Source of the DNA: Ulva prolifera
Taxonomy: Eukaryota > Chlorophyta > Ulvophyceae > Ulvales > Ulvaceae
Assembly: GCA_023078555.1 (NCBI GenBank)
Contig: CM041196.1
Span: forward strand, 1,302,001-1,366,000
DNA: 64,000 nt
Reading direction: 5' to 3'
Shown: positions 1-11,190 of the stretch, piece after piece
How the letters are laid out: each line of letters opens with the position of its first letter
How positions within the stretch are numbered: the stretch's first letter is position 1
Notes under the pieces: model-generated
Database searches by the model: none
Told to the model about the DNA's origin: nothing
The model's input: the letters and a program-made list of their open reading frames with translations, nothing else
Made by a program: the position numbers and the translations under genes

Positions 1-1201
1 GCAGGAACTGGCTGCAGGCATGTGTCCCCTTTTTTTATTTTGTTTTTGTGGGGCTCGTGCCGCGTCCGCCGTTGCACCGGGTCAGCACTACTGTCGGCCC
101 AGCACTGTCGACTTCACAAACATCCGATGCCGTTTATACCTCTTGCTAAACGTATACGTGTTGTATCAACGCATGATACGGTGATATGAGTTCCCGCATG
201 TTTGTGTGAGGGGTGCATGTGCTGTCGTCGAGACCTCTGCCTGCCTCGCGTCGCGCATCACCTTGGCTGTTGTTCCGACACCCGATATAAAGAAGAGCTA
301 TGATGTCTTGACGCGTTCGCTGATCAACAATGCGCCACTGGCACCGGCATGACTGCTCCATCACTGAGTCGGTTGTGCACATCTCCTCCCTACTCCCATG
401 ATGTGCACACAGCCCCTTGATCAGCGCCTGGTCTGCCGCTCGTGTATGAGCATTCACATCGCAGTGTCTGCATCGTGTCGAATCGTATAGACACGTATGG
501 TGCGGACGTGTGACTGCAGCTACATGCACAGCATTGCGTGGTGGCGGGTGACACCAAGCATGCTTGAGGCTGTCTGTGTCAATGTGGCATGCAGCATTCA
601 ACGTGCTCGAGGTACACTGCTTCCGTTGAAAGATGTCTTGTTCCTGCCTGGCTGTGGGTCCGCGGCGCACACGGTCATGCAGCCTCAGGCTGTTCCCCGC
701 CACTGCATCCGTCCACCAGCCAACACCTCACCAGCAAACACCTCGTGTCAACGCTGGCTGCATGCGCCCACCCCCCAGCCACTGAGCACAGCACCAGGCC
801 TGTCCACACATTCACCAATGCAAGTTCACGCCAGGACAGCCCTCCCCTCGCACAGCGGCCCGCAGTCCCTGTGCGTGGGCTCACCGGACCAGTGGACACC
901 AGTGGACACCCGGGACCGCAGCCCCCCCAGGCCCACTGCACCACCGTCCACACATGTCAACATATATATGTATATACTAGTTTGCAAGCAGCAACGTGTG
1001 CGCCCTTCAACACAGGCTGACTGTAGCATGCATCGCGCGGCCCCGGCGTGCGCGAGTTTCAGCCAAATTATCACGGTTCCTGCATTTTCACATACTTTTG
1101 ATGACAAGGTTGATTGTATGACCATATGATAACAGAGCTCCAGCCACGCCGGAGGAGCTAGCCAATGTGCTGAGCTGTCTTCACGCCAGGCTGCCATGCA
1201 G
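1..1201. other. Left-edge region, no exon resolved
   Basis: No reading frame here has recognisable homology or a convincing splice structure. Missing 5' exons of the downstream glycosyltransferase (signal anchor and first part of the domain) may lie here or left of the window, because the first recognised exon opens in mid-domain. Confidence 0.5.
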
Positions 1202-4116
1202 GTGGGTAGGTGTGGACTCATTCTTCCTCCGCGAGAACGGCGACAGCTGTGCGATTCAGAAGGACCTGCAGCCGTACGTCGACGCCGGGGTGCTCGACCT
1301 CGACACGCTGCCCGGCCCAAAGCACCCGACGCAGACGAACTGGTACAATGCGTGCGCGCTCAAGGCCTCCAAGCACCACAGCTGGGTCGCGTTCATCGAC
1401 CTCGACGAGTTCATGATAGTCCTCAAGCGGTGCGGCAATTATCCCCCCCCCCCCCCCCCCATCCCGGGGGGGGCTGATGTTTGACGTAGGATTTTATCGC
1501 TTTGTTGGGCTTGCGTCCGACAAGGCCTCTCAGCGCGGCAAGTCTGTCGCGCGTGGTCGGGTGGGCCGTGCTTACTCTGGCAGCTGTGAATGCGGGTCTG
1601 GGGCCGCGGCCGGAAATCTGCTCGGGATGGGATCTCCTCCGTCACTGCAAGTTAGCTGTCGCTGCGTTGAGGCAGGGCGAGACGGGGCGGGTCCGATGAC
1701 CGCTGCTGCATGCGTGTGCAACGGTGCAGGGAGTAGGCCGCGGCGGTCCGGGTTGTGGCAGTAGAGAACAGGCTGCGGTCACTCAACCCCCCCCCCCCCC
1801 CCCCCCCCACTTCTGGAGCTGTGGCGTGCAGCAACATCCGGTCGTAAGACCCCACCAGATCTGAGAGGGCTGCAAGTCAACCCGGCGCGCTGGTGTGCAG
1901 GAAGCAGGCGGTGGTGGAGCGCAACGCGCTGAAGGAGATGCTGCGCGCGAGCTTCCGCTACACCTCGGCGGTGTCGATGCAGTGGGTGCTCTTCGGCAGC
2001 GGCGGCCACAAGGACCCCCCGAAGGAGGGCCAGCTCGCCGGCTTCCAGCGCTGCACGGGCGTGCTGTCCAAGCAGATGAAGTGCCTCGGCAACGCGTTCT
2101 GGCTGTTCAAGGACATGACGTTCCGCCCGACACACGTGCACCAATGCACCCTCCGGTGCGGCCCCCTCCCTCTGTCTCTGTCCTTCTCTGCGTTGCTGAT
2201 CAGAGAATGCATGGGCGCCGTGCTGGTGGAGTGCAGCACGGAGTGCAGCACGCTGCCTGAGCATGCGCTGCCGGAGCACGCGCGGCCTGAGCATGCGCTG
2301 CCTGAGCATGCGCGGCCGGTGTCATTTCGAACTTTCGAGAGCGCCGATGCCGGAAGAGGGTGGGTTGGTGTGTACAGAGTGGAGTCCATGCTTGTGGGTC
2401 TTCAAAGCGCACGTAGAATTGAGCCTAGGAATCCCTGAAAGAGGGGGCCGTGAGTATTTTGCCACCCAAAAACCCGGTGGGCTGGTGTGGTCGACTGCGG
2501 GACGACGGGACCGGGCTCGACGGGACGACTGCGTTGCCGCCTGGGCTGCATGGCCCAGATGTCTGTGCTGCCTGCCTGTGTTGTCTGGCTTGTGCCTTGG
2601 CCTGGAATGTGCAGATGTCTGTGAAGATGTCTGTGAAGATGTCTGTGCAGCGTGTATTCACTGTGCATGTGACTAGTGTTTAAATGTGAAAGGCTGCATG
2701 GGACCATGCATCAATCAGGCTTCGTGTGGCGAGAAACGCAGGTGATGCCAGGGCTGGCAGGTTTTCAGTTATGCTGCTGAGAGTTGGTGATTGCAACAAT
2801 TACCTAATCCAAGGCCTGTGCCCAGTCTGTCAGGAGGGTTTGTGCTGCCCTGTGTCACCAGGGCTTCGCATGCAACATTCCACTGCAGCCCAATGAAGTG
2901 ATGACTAAAGTTGTCACATCACACCACCATCAACGCAGCTAAAGGACCACATTATTTGTGTATGTGACAGGAGGTGTGTGTGGAAATCTGCATGCAGCAT
3001 GTTGGATACCACACCATTGGAGCCAGGGCATGCTACAGACCACACGTCAGACTGCAGACTGCAGACTACCTCTTGTACTGGGCTGTGCTCCTTGCAATGC
3101 ACACCACATGTCTGTAGTCTGCCATGTGCTCCCCCAACCGCCAAACAAACCCCTTCATCATCATCAGCATGATCGCAGGTCATAGGGCAAGATAACAGCA
3201 ACCTTGCAGCTGTCTGCTCCCTGGTGGTTGTGCTCACCTGGAGGTGAGGAAGGCATGTGTTGCCCTGGACATGTGCTGCCCCGGTTGCCCACCAACTACC
3301 ACAATTCTGTCTGCCACATTGCCAGGCGTCTGTCCGACCCAGGGTCGCACCAGTTTGGGCCCAAAGGCCCCTCCCCTCCCCCCAACGATCACCCCCGCCA
3401 CCTGCCACCTGCCGCACCCCAGGCCGAGCGGTGGCCGCCCATCCGTCAGTGCGGGCCTCTGCCTCAACCTGACCGTGCTGTGCGTGCTGTGCAGGTTCGG
3501 CGCGGCTGCGGTCCTCGGCAACGCGGAGCCGCTCGGCATGTCCCGCATCACCGTCAAGAAGTTTGGCGTGAAGGGCGGCGAACGCTTCGCGGCGAGCTAC
3601 CCCGCCCACCTCAGCCCGCGCGAGCACACCCGCAGCACCAACATCACGGACGAGTACCAGCTGCTGCTGTTCCACTACGTCACGCGGGCGCAGCACAACT
3701 TCGTGGAGCGCAAGATCAATCTCCGCTCTGGTGTGTATGCGACGACGTACGCGGAGATTGCCGGCAACGCGACGGCGGACACGGACACCAACGAGCTCTA
3801 CCGGCGGTTTGAGCACGAGTACGGGTTTGACGGCAAGCATGCGATCTGTCAGCAGGGGGGCCGGCTCGCGTCGGCGATGGTCTCGGCGCGGGAGGCCAGG
3901 GAGTGGCACCCGATCCCGGAAACCCCGGGGCTGATTGCCCTCGAGGCGGACGCTGACGAGGATGATGCCGAGGATGATGCCGAGGATGAGGAGGAGGATG
4001 CGGGGCCAGGGGGGGATGGCGGGCGGGCGGAAGGCCGGCCGCGGCAGGGGGCTGCTGCGCGGGGGAAGGTGCCGGGGGGGCCCCGGCGGCTAGCAGAGGC
4101 ATGGGAGCATGCGTGA
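1202..4116 (+). CDS. Glycosyltransferase family 92 (DUF23)-like protein, 5'-incomplete model
   Basis: Three exons are joined in frame: 1202-1429, 1901-2155 and 3495-4116 (TGA). Exon 1 carries a run ending in FIDLDEF, the acidic metal/nucleotide-sugar motif of DUF23/GT92 enzymes. Exon 2 has WVLFGSGGH, and exon 3 continues to a conserved FVERKIN-type segment, all in GT92 order. Plant members such as GALS are Golgi galactosyltransferases acting on cell-wall glycans; the substrate here is unknown. Both donors read GTGCGG followed by C-rich sequence, and both junctions keep phase 2. The C-terminus is odd: a long Asp/Glu-rich tract (about 3946-4005) followed by Gly/Arg-rich sequence. No start codon or membrane anchor was found, and an alternative acceptor 8 bases into exon 1 (TAG at 1208-1210) is possible. 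Confidence 0.75.
1443..1460. repeat. Poly-C tract just inside intron 1 of the GT92-like gene
   Basis: Eighteen consecutive C lie 13 bases after the GTGCGG donor at 1430, followed by a G-rich patch. This is one of six homopolymer tracts sitting next to donors. Confidence 0.95.
1787..1808. repeat. Second poly-C tract in the same intron
   Basis: Twenty-two consecutive C lie about 90 bases before the acceptor at 1900, so not every C run in these introns is donor-adjacent. Confidence 0.95.
2249..2318. repeat. Minisatellite in GT92-like intron 2
   Basis: About four to five imperfect copies of a 15-base unit built on CTGCCTGAGCATGCG. Confidence 0.8.
2612..2652. repeat. Short tandem repeat, 12-base unit
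   Basis: Three to four copies of AGATGTCTGTGA within intron 2 of the GT92-like gene. Confidence 0.8.
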
Positions 4117-5909
4117 AGCCGGCCGCCGACGCGGATTATCCGGGTTGGGTGCGACAGAACAGAACAGCGTCCGACGGGCGATCTGCTTGATGCGCACCGA
4201 CCGCGGGCGGGTACGTTGTGCTTGCCACTGGGACTCGCTCCGTGCTGTGTGCTTCGAGGGCGACGCCGGAGAGGCCGGTGCGGTGCCTCTCAGCCTCCGC
4301 AGCCCTACATGAGCGATGGCCTGATCTGAGTCGCCACCGGCATGACCTCCGGCTCGCTGTTCTCCGGCGACGCGCGGGGCCCGTGCCGCCCCCGTCCGGC
4401 GTGCCGGTGTCGCCCCGACAGCGGCCCGTCGGCGCTATCGGCGCCGCTGCTGTCGCGGCCAGGTTTGGCGCGTGAGCTGCTGCGGCAGCGGCCGTGCTGG
4501 GCAACGCACATACGCGGCCCCGGACAGCACGCTCGGTCAGACTCGGAGGGGCCTGACAGCAAAGGGGTCTGACGGCAGCCACAAGGGCTGTGTTCGGATG
4601 GGGCATGGGGCAGGGCTAGTTGCATTCGACGGCAGCTGGCGGCTCAGAGATCGATCCTGTAGGGAGAACAGATAACTGCTGCTTGTGCGTGCGTGCGCAC
4701 CGGGCGCACATGCATGACTGGCGGCCTGCGTACAGGGCCGCCAGGTGGCTTCCGGCTGCATGCATGATTGACCTCTGCAATAAGGCGAGCGCCGTTGGCG
4801 GCTCTGCTGGTGACGAGTAGATGTAGGAGGGGATGTGAGGTGCAGGTCTGGCCGTTGGCGCCCAGAGGTGCCACGTGTGGCATGAGGGGTGCGGCTGAGC
4901 CGTGACCGTGTTGGTGGGTAGCTGTGGCACGGGCGGCCGTGTAGGTGGCGTGGGTGAAGATATGGTCGGCACATCAGTCTGAGGTGCAAAGAAACAATGA
5001 TGCGCATGGTTGTTTCTCCTGTGAGGCATCGGCTCACATGCGGTGTTGATGTAAACGCATGCACAGCCACGGTTGAAGGCATCCTCGACAGCGTATGACG
5101 TGCAATATACTGGCGCTTGATGGACGCGAGAACAGCTCTGTGGCATGTCATGTGGTACAGGGCAAGGGGGCATGCGGGTGATTGAAGCAACATTCCGGCC
5201 TCTACCTGCACCTGCGATACTACTTAAGAGCAGGATGTGGCTCGGGACGCATTGTGATTTGCATCTCGAAAGTCTACTTGATTTGCTGGCATTCAGCGCA
5301 TCAGGCAATGCTTTTTTGTGAGTTGAACGACGCGCGCCATAGCAGAGAATGCTGACATTTGATCCTGTGCAGCAGTATGGACCTGAGTGGATGAGTCGTA
5401 GCAGTGGCTGGAACGCCGAAACGAGCTTTTGAGGAAAGTTCTGACATAGCAAAGCGAGTTGTGAGGATACTTCTGTTGCATTGCAGATAGAAGGATACGT
5501 AAATATGGGCAAGAAACGCACAGGTTGTCGCTTGTACATACGGTGTGTAAAATTCTCAAGTTGTATGTGGTCGTACATGTACTATCTGAGGTAGAAAGTG
5601 CACTGGTTGATGCTGGTCACATGCAAGACCCGGTGTAATGTACAGCCGAAAAGGTGGCGACGAGTGACCTGATACTGCCGCGGCCTGGAGCAGGGCGCAT
5701 CCGCCACGTGCCATCACGTACATGCACAAAGCATCTGCTTTCCGTTAGTGTCTCTCATTACAGAGCGTGGGCTGTGACACAAACATGTGATGTGAGCTGC
5801 GATCGGTGTTGTCTCGAAGACGCCCTGTCGACTGTACGTCTTCGACCACGATGCCGCGTCTCGGCAAGCAGATCTCTTGCTCGTGAGGGTAACTTGAGAT
5901 GCCTGTGTG
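4117..5909. other. Intergenic, GT92-like gene to Arp6 gene
   Basis: I see no supported gene. Reading frames here are antisense or chance frames. The last few hundred bases should contain the Arp6 promoter, but no clear element is visible. Confidence 0.6.
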
Positions 5910-8271
5910 ATGGATCCGGTGGTTGTGATTGACAATGGCTCGTGCTATTGCCGGTTGGGCGTGGGCGGTGAAAGCACTCCCAGGGCTGTGTTCCAAAACG
6001 CCGTCGCGAAGATCAAGGGAGACAATAGAGTTCTCTATGGATACGACATCGACTCATCATCTGTCATAAACAGAATGAACATGCGAAGACCGTTTGACAA
6101 GGGCTACATTGTCAACTGGAACCTGGAGTCGGGCATCTGGTCTCGCATGCTGGAACGCTTCGTTCCCGACGTACGGCTCACCACAGATTCATCATACCTC
6201 TCATATGTTTTCTGTTCCTGCCTCAGTGTCTGATCAGGCTGAGATGCCATCGCCAGCACCCCGCAGTGACATGTTCAGGTGACGACAACGGATGCAAGGC
6301 TGCTCATGACAGAGCCGCTGTTCAATCTGGCATCCATTCAGCAGGTGACGCAGGAGGTCGTGTTTGAGCATTTCGGATTCCAAGCCATGCATTCTGCCAC
6401 TGCTCCTGAGCTGGTTATGCACGCCCACGCTGTGGCCAACCCAGAAGACACTGTTGCACAGTCCTTGTCAGGCATGGTGATTGATGCCGGCTACTCATAC
6501 ACTCACGCAGTGCCTATCTTCGACGGTCGGGTCGTCAAGCAGGCGGTCCGTCGGATCCGTGTTGGCGGCAAGCTTCTGACCAATCTGATGAACGAATGGG
6601 TGTGCCACCAGCCTCCCGGAAACTTGTTCGACTCCATCTGTTGGAGTGACACATGCAAGGATCAGAGTTTTTGTGTTCGCAGATGATCGGTCTGCGAGTT
6701 GCTGTGCCTCCAGACATCCATCTGCTTCGCACACAGTGCTCCTAGTCCAATGGGCTCAGCCCAGAACTCGCACGCCACGGTGGCAGCGCTCATGAATACC
6801 ACGACCAAGGCCATGCGCTGCTGCAAGTGTATCCCTACACTGTGCAGCAGCATGCTGTGCACCGCCCGGTTCCTGTTCTCGCATACATGCTCCGCGGATG
6901 CCATGTCAGCACATGGGACGCTGAGCTCCCGGTGTGAGTCTCATCGTCCCATGCGCTGCCGTTGGTCAGTCCCCATCATGCATATCGTGTGGCTACATAT
7001 GATCTTCCACCAATTCACACATGTGGTACCACAACGACACAGTCGAGGGGGTCGCAAGTAGCCTCGCCGGAACCACACACAAGCACAGAAACACCAACGC
7101 CAGCGCCACCAGGCGATGTAGGCAAAGCAGCTCAAACAAGTGGCGCATGTGCAGGTGAGCTACCGCAGCATGAACCTCAAGGACGAGCCCTTCCTGGTCG
7201 AGATCGTGAAAGACGCGCTGTGCTACGTCGCCGCCGACGCCCGGGCCGAGGCCCGCCGCGCCTTCCCCAAGGCCCGCTCACAGGTGGCGATGGAGTACGT
7301 GCTGCCGGACGGCGTGGAGTCCGCCCGTGGCCACCCGCGCGACCCCCGTGACCCCGCGTGCGCCCCCCCCCCCCCCCAGCCTGCCGGCTCACGTAACGGC
7401 TCACATAACATTACACAGGGGAACCGACGCTGTGGCGCCCTTCGGCACTGGCCAGCTCTGCTGGAGTAGCCAGCCGTGAGGGTGCTGAAGGTGGCTGTTG
7501 CCTGCAGCAGGAGGGCCGGGTGGCACGCTGGGGCGCACCAGCGGCGCCTCTGAACAGCGGCACCGCACCTGCAAGAGCTCTGATCAGACATGGTTTCGGA
7601 GTGGTGTGGCAGTTCGCAGCAGCCGGCCGGCGATGATCGTGGCCTCTGCTGCCAAGAGCACATGATGAGAGCACCGCGCGGCTGCCGCACCGCGGTTGTG
7701 TCGGATCTAACGCAAGTGATTAGATCCACCACTGCTGCAACAGTGGCGGGAGAAATGTGCGGCAGCATGCAGAAGCAGTAGATCTGACTCGGGTGCGGCA
7801 GCATGCAGGGTGATGGAGGCAAAGCAGGCGGCCGCCGTGGCCGCGATGGAGGCCGGGAAGGGGCCGCCACCCGCAGTGCTGCAGGTCAACAGCGAGCGCT
7901 TCATGGTCCCGGAGGCCCTCTTCCGGCCCCAGGACGTCGGCGTGCCGCAGGCCGGGGTCGCCGGCGCGGCCGCCGAGGCGCTGCGCGGCGTGCACGGCGC
8001 GCTGCGGCCGCTGCTGGCGCGCAGCGTGCTGCTCGCCGGCGGCACCGCTGCATGCCCCGGCTTCGCCGCGCGCCTCGAGGCCGACCTGCGGCCACAGGTG
8101 GACGACCTGTATGACCTGCGGGTGGCGGCTCTAGAGGACCCCGGGGGGGCTGCGTGGCGTGGGGGGAGTGCGGCGGCGGCGGCCGGGTGGTATAACAGCG
8201 TGATGGTGACCAAGGCGGAGTATGATGAGTGGGGTGGCGGGAAGGTGCGGCGCGCCGCGGCGCCCGGGTGA
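5910..8271 (+). CDS. ARP6: Actin-related protein 6 (SWR1/SRCAP chromatin-remodelling subunit)
   Basis: Four exons: 5910-6170, 6279-6599, 7155-7357 and 7809-8271, encoding 415 aa (family about 400). The protein opens MDPVVVIDNGSCYCRLGVGG, the actin phosphate-1 loop in its Arp6 form. It continues with FDKGYIVNW, LLMTEPLFN, VIDAGYSYTHAVP (second phosphate loop), RVGGKLLTN, DALCYVA and, near the end, LLAGGTAACPGF. Arp6 belongs to the complex that deposits H2A.Z and is not a cytoskeletal actin. Intron 3 starts GTGCGC followed by 13 further C. The phase-2 junction at that donor restores an Ala codon and links cleanly to exon 4, so the donor is well supported. Exons 3 and 4 are much more GC-rich than exons 1 and 2. 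The ATG at 5910 is the natural start, giving the actin fold directly. Confidence 0.93.
7363..7377. repeat. Poly-C tract at Arp6 intron 3 donor
   Basis: Fifteen C beginning five bases into the intron (donor GTGCG at 7358). Confidence 0.95.
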
Positions 8272-9812
8272 GCGCTGTGTGCACTGCGAGCTATGCATGC
8301 CAGGGACGTGGGGCGTGACCCACAGCAATCATCGGCTGGCGCCTGACCGTCCCTCCGGCCAACACCGAACGGTGACCGAGGCAGCCGGACGGCTGCGAGC
8401 TGCGCAGGGGTATCGCTGACTGTCGCACCACGCAGGAGTTGGGACCTCCGAGGTGAGCGCGTTTGCTGCGTGGCGCGCAAAGCGTCCACATGACGGGCGG
8501 GCGTGCCGTGGGCGTGACGGGCGGGCTTCCCACCCCCCTCCCAGCAGACGCGAGCGAGTGAAGTGCTGTTGATGCTGCACTGTGCTGCCTCGTTCGGCTT
8601 TCCACTAGCAGCACTATCCGGCTCCTGCTTTCCGGGTTGCGTCGACCGTGCCGATTGGGGGGGCTGCGTAACATCGCTGGCATTCAGCAGAGCGGCAGCA
8701 CACGCGGTGTGGTTGGGGGTGCCGCCGGCGCTGCAACACGCACCGCAGGGCCCCCAACGCCGTGTTCCCCGGACGCCTTTCCATTGGCCCTCGTGTCAGC
8801 CCGGTCCAATGCGAGCGGTCTTGGGAGCTGGGCCTGTGCATCTTGTGTCGAAGCTGGAGTGCTTCTACAGTAGCAGCTGCATGTCTGTCTGGTCTACACA
8901 GTGTCGTATCGAGTCAGATGTTGAGATTCCAGCCAGCATCTTACGGATGTTGAAGCCACGCACTGAGCCTGGTGGTGTCCGTGTTCAATAGCAACGCATG
9001 TGTGTTGTGCACGCGGTTGTCAGCGCTGTCCTTTTGAGACATCTCGCCGATCAGAGGGGCGTCGCGAGCCTGTGTCGCCCTGGGCTGAGGTCTCGTCGTG
9101 ATCCAGGAAAAGCCACGCAGCAGCACGTCTGAAGTAAAAGAAATGGATAGCCAGCGCCGCCGGCGGACTCGAAAGGCTGCTGGCTGCATGCATTGTGGTC
9201 AACCACTGCCACCTATGTCATAGCTGGCTGCCCCGTTCCGGCTGAGCTCTGGGCTGTGGGCCCTCATGCGGTGTGTTGGTGGTGGCGCACAGCCCAGCCA
9301 AAGCACCACTGGCATGTGCCCATTGCTGCAGATTCGGGCCACCTCATTAATTCAAGGTGGCTGTAACCTTGTAAGATGAATCAGAGAGTTCCGTTCCGTT
9401 TGCTCTTTATAGATTGTGTGTGTTTTCTTTTTCTGTATGGTAGTGCCCGATGACCCAACACTGCTGTGTGTACTTGGGATCTAACAGATGGTAAAACCAG
9501 TCCCGTCCCACAGGTATGTCTGAGGTCACAGCTGGAGTTTTCAACTTTATCATGCGCGCTGCCTTCTGCCTCATCACAGGCACAACAGGTATTTTAATAG
9601 GCAAGGGTGGCTTGAGGGAGGTGCAAGAATTCGTGTGAACTCACATCTTCGAAGATCTATGAAACCCGGCACAGTGGATGATTGATCACCGACTCAACGT
9701 TTGAAACAAGCTGTGAGGTACGTACGCCAAGGGCCTCAAAATGCAGCACAGTTGCAACAGCTACAAGGATGCTGCTTGGCATGTTCTGATGCCAAGTATG
9801 TGTCTGTTGCAG

Positions 9813-10034
9813 TTTGTGACCAAGACCCTGAATGATCGGTATAATCCGCTGCGGTTCGAACGCCAGCAGAACGCAACTATCGAATTATACAGGCTCGTGG
9901 AGGATAGTCTTTCGTCCGCAGCTGTCCATATTCACAGAGCCGAGCTCGACTCATGGTTGGGCCCTGACAGTTTCCGGTATGAGTTCAGCAATAGCACGGC
10001 GTATTGCGGCACGTGCAAGAGGCTCAGCTGCTGA
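9813..10034 (+). other. Possible orphan exon
   Basis: After an acceptor-like TTGCAG, an open frame of about 70 residues reads like real protein: charged and amphipathic, with FVTKTLNDRYNPLRF and IELYRLVEDSL, ending KRLSC and a stop. No homologue is recognised and no partner exon was found upstream or downstream. It could be a terminal exon of an unrecognised gene or a gene relic. Confidence 0.3.
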
Positions 10035-10109
10035 GTATAGAAGAAACACTCCAGGTCAGGATATACTCTGCAGACTCGTCCCGCGTAGACAGCCAGCCCC
10101 TGGTTCCAC

Positions 10110-10161
10110 AGAATCAGCCGCCTGCTGAGACCGAATTCGGTCTCAGCAGGCGTCTGATTCT
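10110..10161. repeat. 52-bp near-perfect palindrome
   Basis: Two 26-base arms meet at a central GAATTC with no spacer and a single mismatch (10118 against 10153). It could form a cruciform or long hairpin. The spacing fits no terminator or RNA gene that I recognise. Confidence 0.9.
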
Positions 10162-10612
10162 TAAGGCGTTGCTGGCAAAGCTTGGCTTCTTGCTCTGATA
10201 GCTGCCATGATCCTGGGCGCAGGTGCGAGCAGCTGCTAGCACTCTGTGTCAATCTGAACAAAGCAGGCCTGTAGCTACTCCCGATCTTCAGCCCCAGCTG
10301 CTCCCTCTATGTGGGAGGTCCATCAAAATGCTCACACTCATGACTGTCCTGCTGTAATCGCCCCGTTCAGGTGCTATCGGTGTACGAATCCAAGCGTTCG
10401 ACCGGTCAGACAGTCCCAGCGTTGGAGCTGTGCGATGTCTGATGGAGTGCATTGCGGAAAGGCTGTGTGGACCACCACAGTCTTGTCGTGGTGGCTGCAC
10501 AGCGATTTTGTGCTTGGGGCGCAACTTTCTGACAGATGCCATGAACACATTGAAGGCGCTAGCGTTGCGCGAGAAACAGCCGTTCTATATCCATGTATGC
10601 ATTATCCATGTA

Positions 10613-10850
10613 TGAGGCCGGGCTATGTAGTAGTAGGCCGGGCTATGTATGTAGTTACAAAGGACAGATCTAGAGGCCGGGCACGCAACCGGTTCTCGGA
10701 ATCCACTCAAACCCACTCACTCATTCGTGGCACTAGGCAGGGCACGAGCGCGTACCCTATGTAGTTTCAAAGGACAGAGGCCGGGCATCGGGCCATTGCT
10801 AGGAATCCACTCGCAAACGCACTCGTTCATGGCATACTCTATGTATGTAT
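10613..10850 (+). repeat. Repeat family B, two head-to-tail copies
   Basis: Two diverged units of roughly 110-120 bp share ATGTAGTT(A/T)CAAAGGACAGA, AGGCCGGGCA, GGAATCCACTC and a CACTC-TTC-TGGCA end. Related copies lie at 34790-34925 (reverse) and 37090-37215, with a fragment near 28160. The GGCCGGGCA core invites comparison with short interspersed elements, but I see no clear A or B box. Confidence 0.75.
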
Positions 10851-11190
10851 GACTGCTGTATAAGAGCAGTATATGATACCATAGCCACATCCCCAGGGCC
10901 TGATGGCAAGGGCTGCATCCTGCACGGCACACGCATCTCACAAACGATGGCGCCAGCCCCCGTTGCGATGCTGTGTTACATTTGGATGTCGCCCGTGCAC
11001 CATGGTAGCTGAATGGGTAGCAGTTGTCTAGTTGGCTAGTTGGCTCTTGCGGCCTACTGCGTCAGTGTCAGGCAGTCCTGGGCCGCAGCTCCCAACCTGT
11101 GCTGTGTTGCGAAGCAGTCAGTTGAAGCACAGATTGTGGCCTTTCGCGGTATGATCGCTCTTACAGTCCCAAGGCTGTTGTGCAGTCATC

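Larger units (their letters stand above)
8272..11190. other. Intergenic, Arp6 to kinase gene, with repeats and a palindrome
   Basis: Holds one exon-like fragment (9813-10034), a near-perfect palindrome (10110-10161) and tandem copies of repeat family B (10613-10850). Nothing else is supported. Confidence 0.6.

Noticed and set aside
6600-7154. Possible extra Arp6 exon in this interval
   Set aside because: Joining exons 2 and 3 directly restores the conserved Arp6 sequence with no gap, so the interval is an intron.
10613-10850. CRISPR-like array
   Set aside because: Only two diverged tandem copies of a eukaryotic dispersed repeat, with no regular spacers.
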